From Mollicutes bacterium (GTDB lineage Bacteria > Bacillota_I > Bacilli_A > Izemoplasmatales > Izemoplasmataceae), in the NCBI GenBank assembly GCA_003551405.1, contig PUMO01000153.1:1-23469 (forward strand): DNA of 23,469 nucleotides, read 5' to 3'. Shown here piece after piece: positions 22,473-23,469 of the stretch; within the stretch, counting starts at the first letter, position 1; each line of letters starts with the position of its first letter. The notes below the pieces were generated by a model. The model was given only the letters and a program-made list of their open reading frames with translations. It ran no database searches and was not told the DNA's origin. A program made the translations under genes and the position numbers.

Positions 22473-23469
22473 TTATTCCGGAAGCTTTTCAGCCAGTGCG
22501 TCCATATCAACTGGCGCCTCATAATCGATGGCATCAAAATCAAAGCCGTTGATTTGATAGAAATCTCTCAAGAAACGCTTGGTTCCAGACATTTCAAAAA
22601 TAGATGCATCGGTAAACGATTGCATGAGCGCTTCTGTTTTTTCTTGAATGGATGGGTCAAGTTCATACGCATCCATACGCAACCGACCTTCCTTGTCTGT
22701 CGTGCGGTTTTCACCATACACCATATCTTGATAGAGACGGTATTTATGGGCAAGAATGCTTTCATGAATGCCTTCATTCATCATGACTTCATAAAGCGCC
22801 GAAACATAGATGGGCATTTGCGGAATAAAGACACTTGCCTTGGTCACCACCCCTTTGGAAGATGAAATCAAGGCTTCACCGTTATACTTTGATTGCAAGG
22901 TTTCATTTAATGTTTTGGCAGTATTTTCAAGGTCAGTCTTGGCATACCCGAGTGTGCCGCCGCGGTAAATGGATTTGGTGGTGTTTGAGCCAATGTAGGT
23001 ATAGGCAATGGTTTTTGCATTATTATCCATGACACCTGCATTATCAAGGGCATCAATCCATGCTTCCCAATCAGAACCCCCCATCACTTTGACCGTACTA
23101 TTAATTTCTTCAGCGGTGGCAGGTTCAATGGTTAAATCAGAAACTTCCCTATTGGCAATGTCGATGGTTTTTCCGGTTGCGGCTTCACCGACCGGTTTAA
23201 TCGCACTTTTAATGACTTCACCGGTTTCACTGTCTTTGCGGGCACCGGCCGCAAGTGAATAAATGATCAAATCAACCGTGCCAAATTGTTCTTTAATGGC
23301 GGCGATGACGTAGTTTTTCATTTCCACAGAAAACGCATCACCCACAAAGTCTTTATGAATATTGCCGGTTTCCTTGGCAAGTTCCTGAAAGTAAATATTG
23401 TTCCACCATCCGGCAGTCCCTGTGCGTTTGCCTTTGGGAGCGCCTTCATAAGAGACATTCAATGTGTTG
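22473..23469 (-). CDS. fabV: trans-2-enoyl-ACP/CoA reductase FabV (5' end outside window)
   Basis: The frame is open to the window edge (332 codons visible of the usual 395-400), so the N-terminus with the NADH-binding glycine motif is missing. The visible part has TLNVSYEGAPKGKRTGTAGW, YSLAAGARKD, AYTYIGSN and the family catalytic pattern Tyr-x8-Lys in IYRGGTLGYAK, ending with DFYQINGFDFDAIDYEAPVD. FabV reduces enoyl-ACP in fatty acid synthesis; close relatives (Ter) act on crotonyl-CoA in fermentation, and the two cannot be told apart here. A TTG at 23462 is not the start because similarity continues upstream. It precedes the prenyl synthase by four bases. Confidence 0.95.
   Translation of the reverse strand, partial: NTLNVSYEGAPKGKRTGTAGWWNNIYFQELAKETGNIHKDFVGDAFSVEMKNYVIAAIKEQFGTVDLIIYSLAAGARKDSETGEVIKSAIKPVGEAATGKTIDIANREVSDLTIEPATAEEINSTVKVMGGSDWEAWIDALDNAGVMDNNAKTIAYTYIGSNTTKSIYRGGTLGYAKTDLENTAKTLNETLQSKYNGEALISSSKGVVTKASVFIPQMPIYVSALYEVMMNEGIHESILAHKYRLYQDMVYGENRTTDKEGRLRMDAYELDPSIQEKTEALMQSFTDASIFEMSGTKRFLRDFYQINGFDFDAIDYEAPVDMDALAEKLPE

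Noticed and set aside
1..23469. Mobile elements, CRISPR arrays, tRNA or rRNA genes
   Set aside because: Reading both strands showed no transposase, integrase, repeat-spacer array or cloverleaf pattern; the window is densely filled with ordinary metabolic genes.

Overview
This is a 23.5 kb stretch of bacterial chromosome with roughly 45% G+C. It most likely comes from a Gram-positive Bacillota, possibly a Bacilli or Erysipelotrichia relative; the genus cannot be fixed from sequence alone. The reasons are strong AGGAGG-type ribosome binding sites, lipobox lipoproteins, the acetylase (DapH) branch of lysine synthesis, a three-gene PTS-type DhaK-DhaL-DhaM system with a single-domain DhaM, a near-consensus CcpA (cre) site and a leader that resembles an L-box. 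TGA is used as a stop, so the genetic code is standard. I saw no tRNA, rRNA, CRISPR array, insertion sequence or prophage gene.

Layout. (1) Positions 1-719: the 5' part of a minus-strand FAD-dependent glycerol-3-phosphate-dehydrogenase-like gene, with a hairpin and U-run in its leader. (2) 899-3980, plus: an operon of an aldo-keto reductase, an SRAP (YedK/HMCES) protein and a solute-binding lipoprotein that is split by an in-frame TAA. (3) 4020-5099, minus: a lipoprotein made of a PASTA domain and two tandem barnase-like domains that have lost catalytic residues. (4) 5206-7790: an alpha/beta hydrolase and a luciferase-like monooxygenase with overlapping divergent promoters, then a maltose-acetyltransferase-like gene. 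(5) 7896-10071, plus: the dihydroxyacetone kinase operon behind a structured leader. (6) 10188-11519, plus: an NSS-type sodium-coupled transporter with a cre-like palindrome upstream. (7) 11545-20749, minus: a nine-gene lysine operon. (8) 20759-23469, minus: fabV (cut by the window edge), ispA-type prenyl synthase and a second aldo-keto reductase.

The lysine operon holds every step from aspartate to lysine: LysC, Asd, DapA, DapB, DapH, an ArgD-like aminotransferase, an M20 deacetylase, DapF and LysA. Most junctions overlap by 1-4 bases or lie within about 10 bases, so translation is probably coupled. It starts from a good promoter followed by a structured leader and an intrinsic terminator. 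The leader carries L-box-like junction blocks but is much smaller than a normal lysine riboswitch. lysC also carries an internal start with its own ribosome binding site that would make a separate regulatory subunit.

The strongest candidates for something undescribed are the PASTA plus double degenerate barnase lipoprotein, the miniature lysine leader and the structured dha leader. The stop codon inside the solute-binding lipoprotein is the clearest broken gene.
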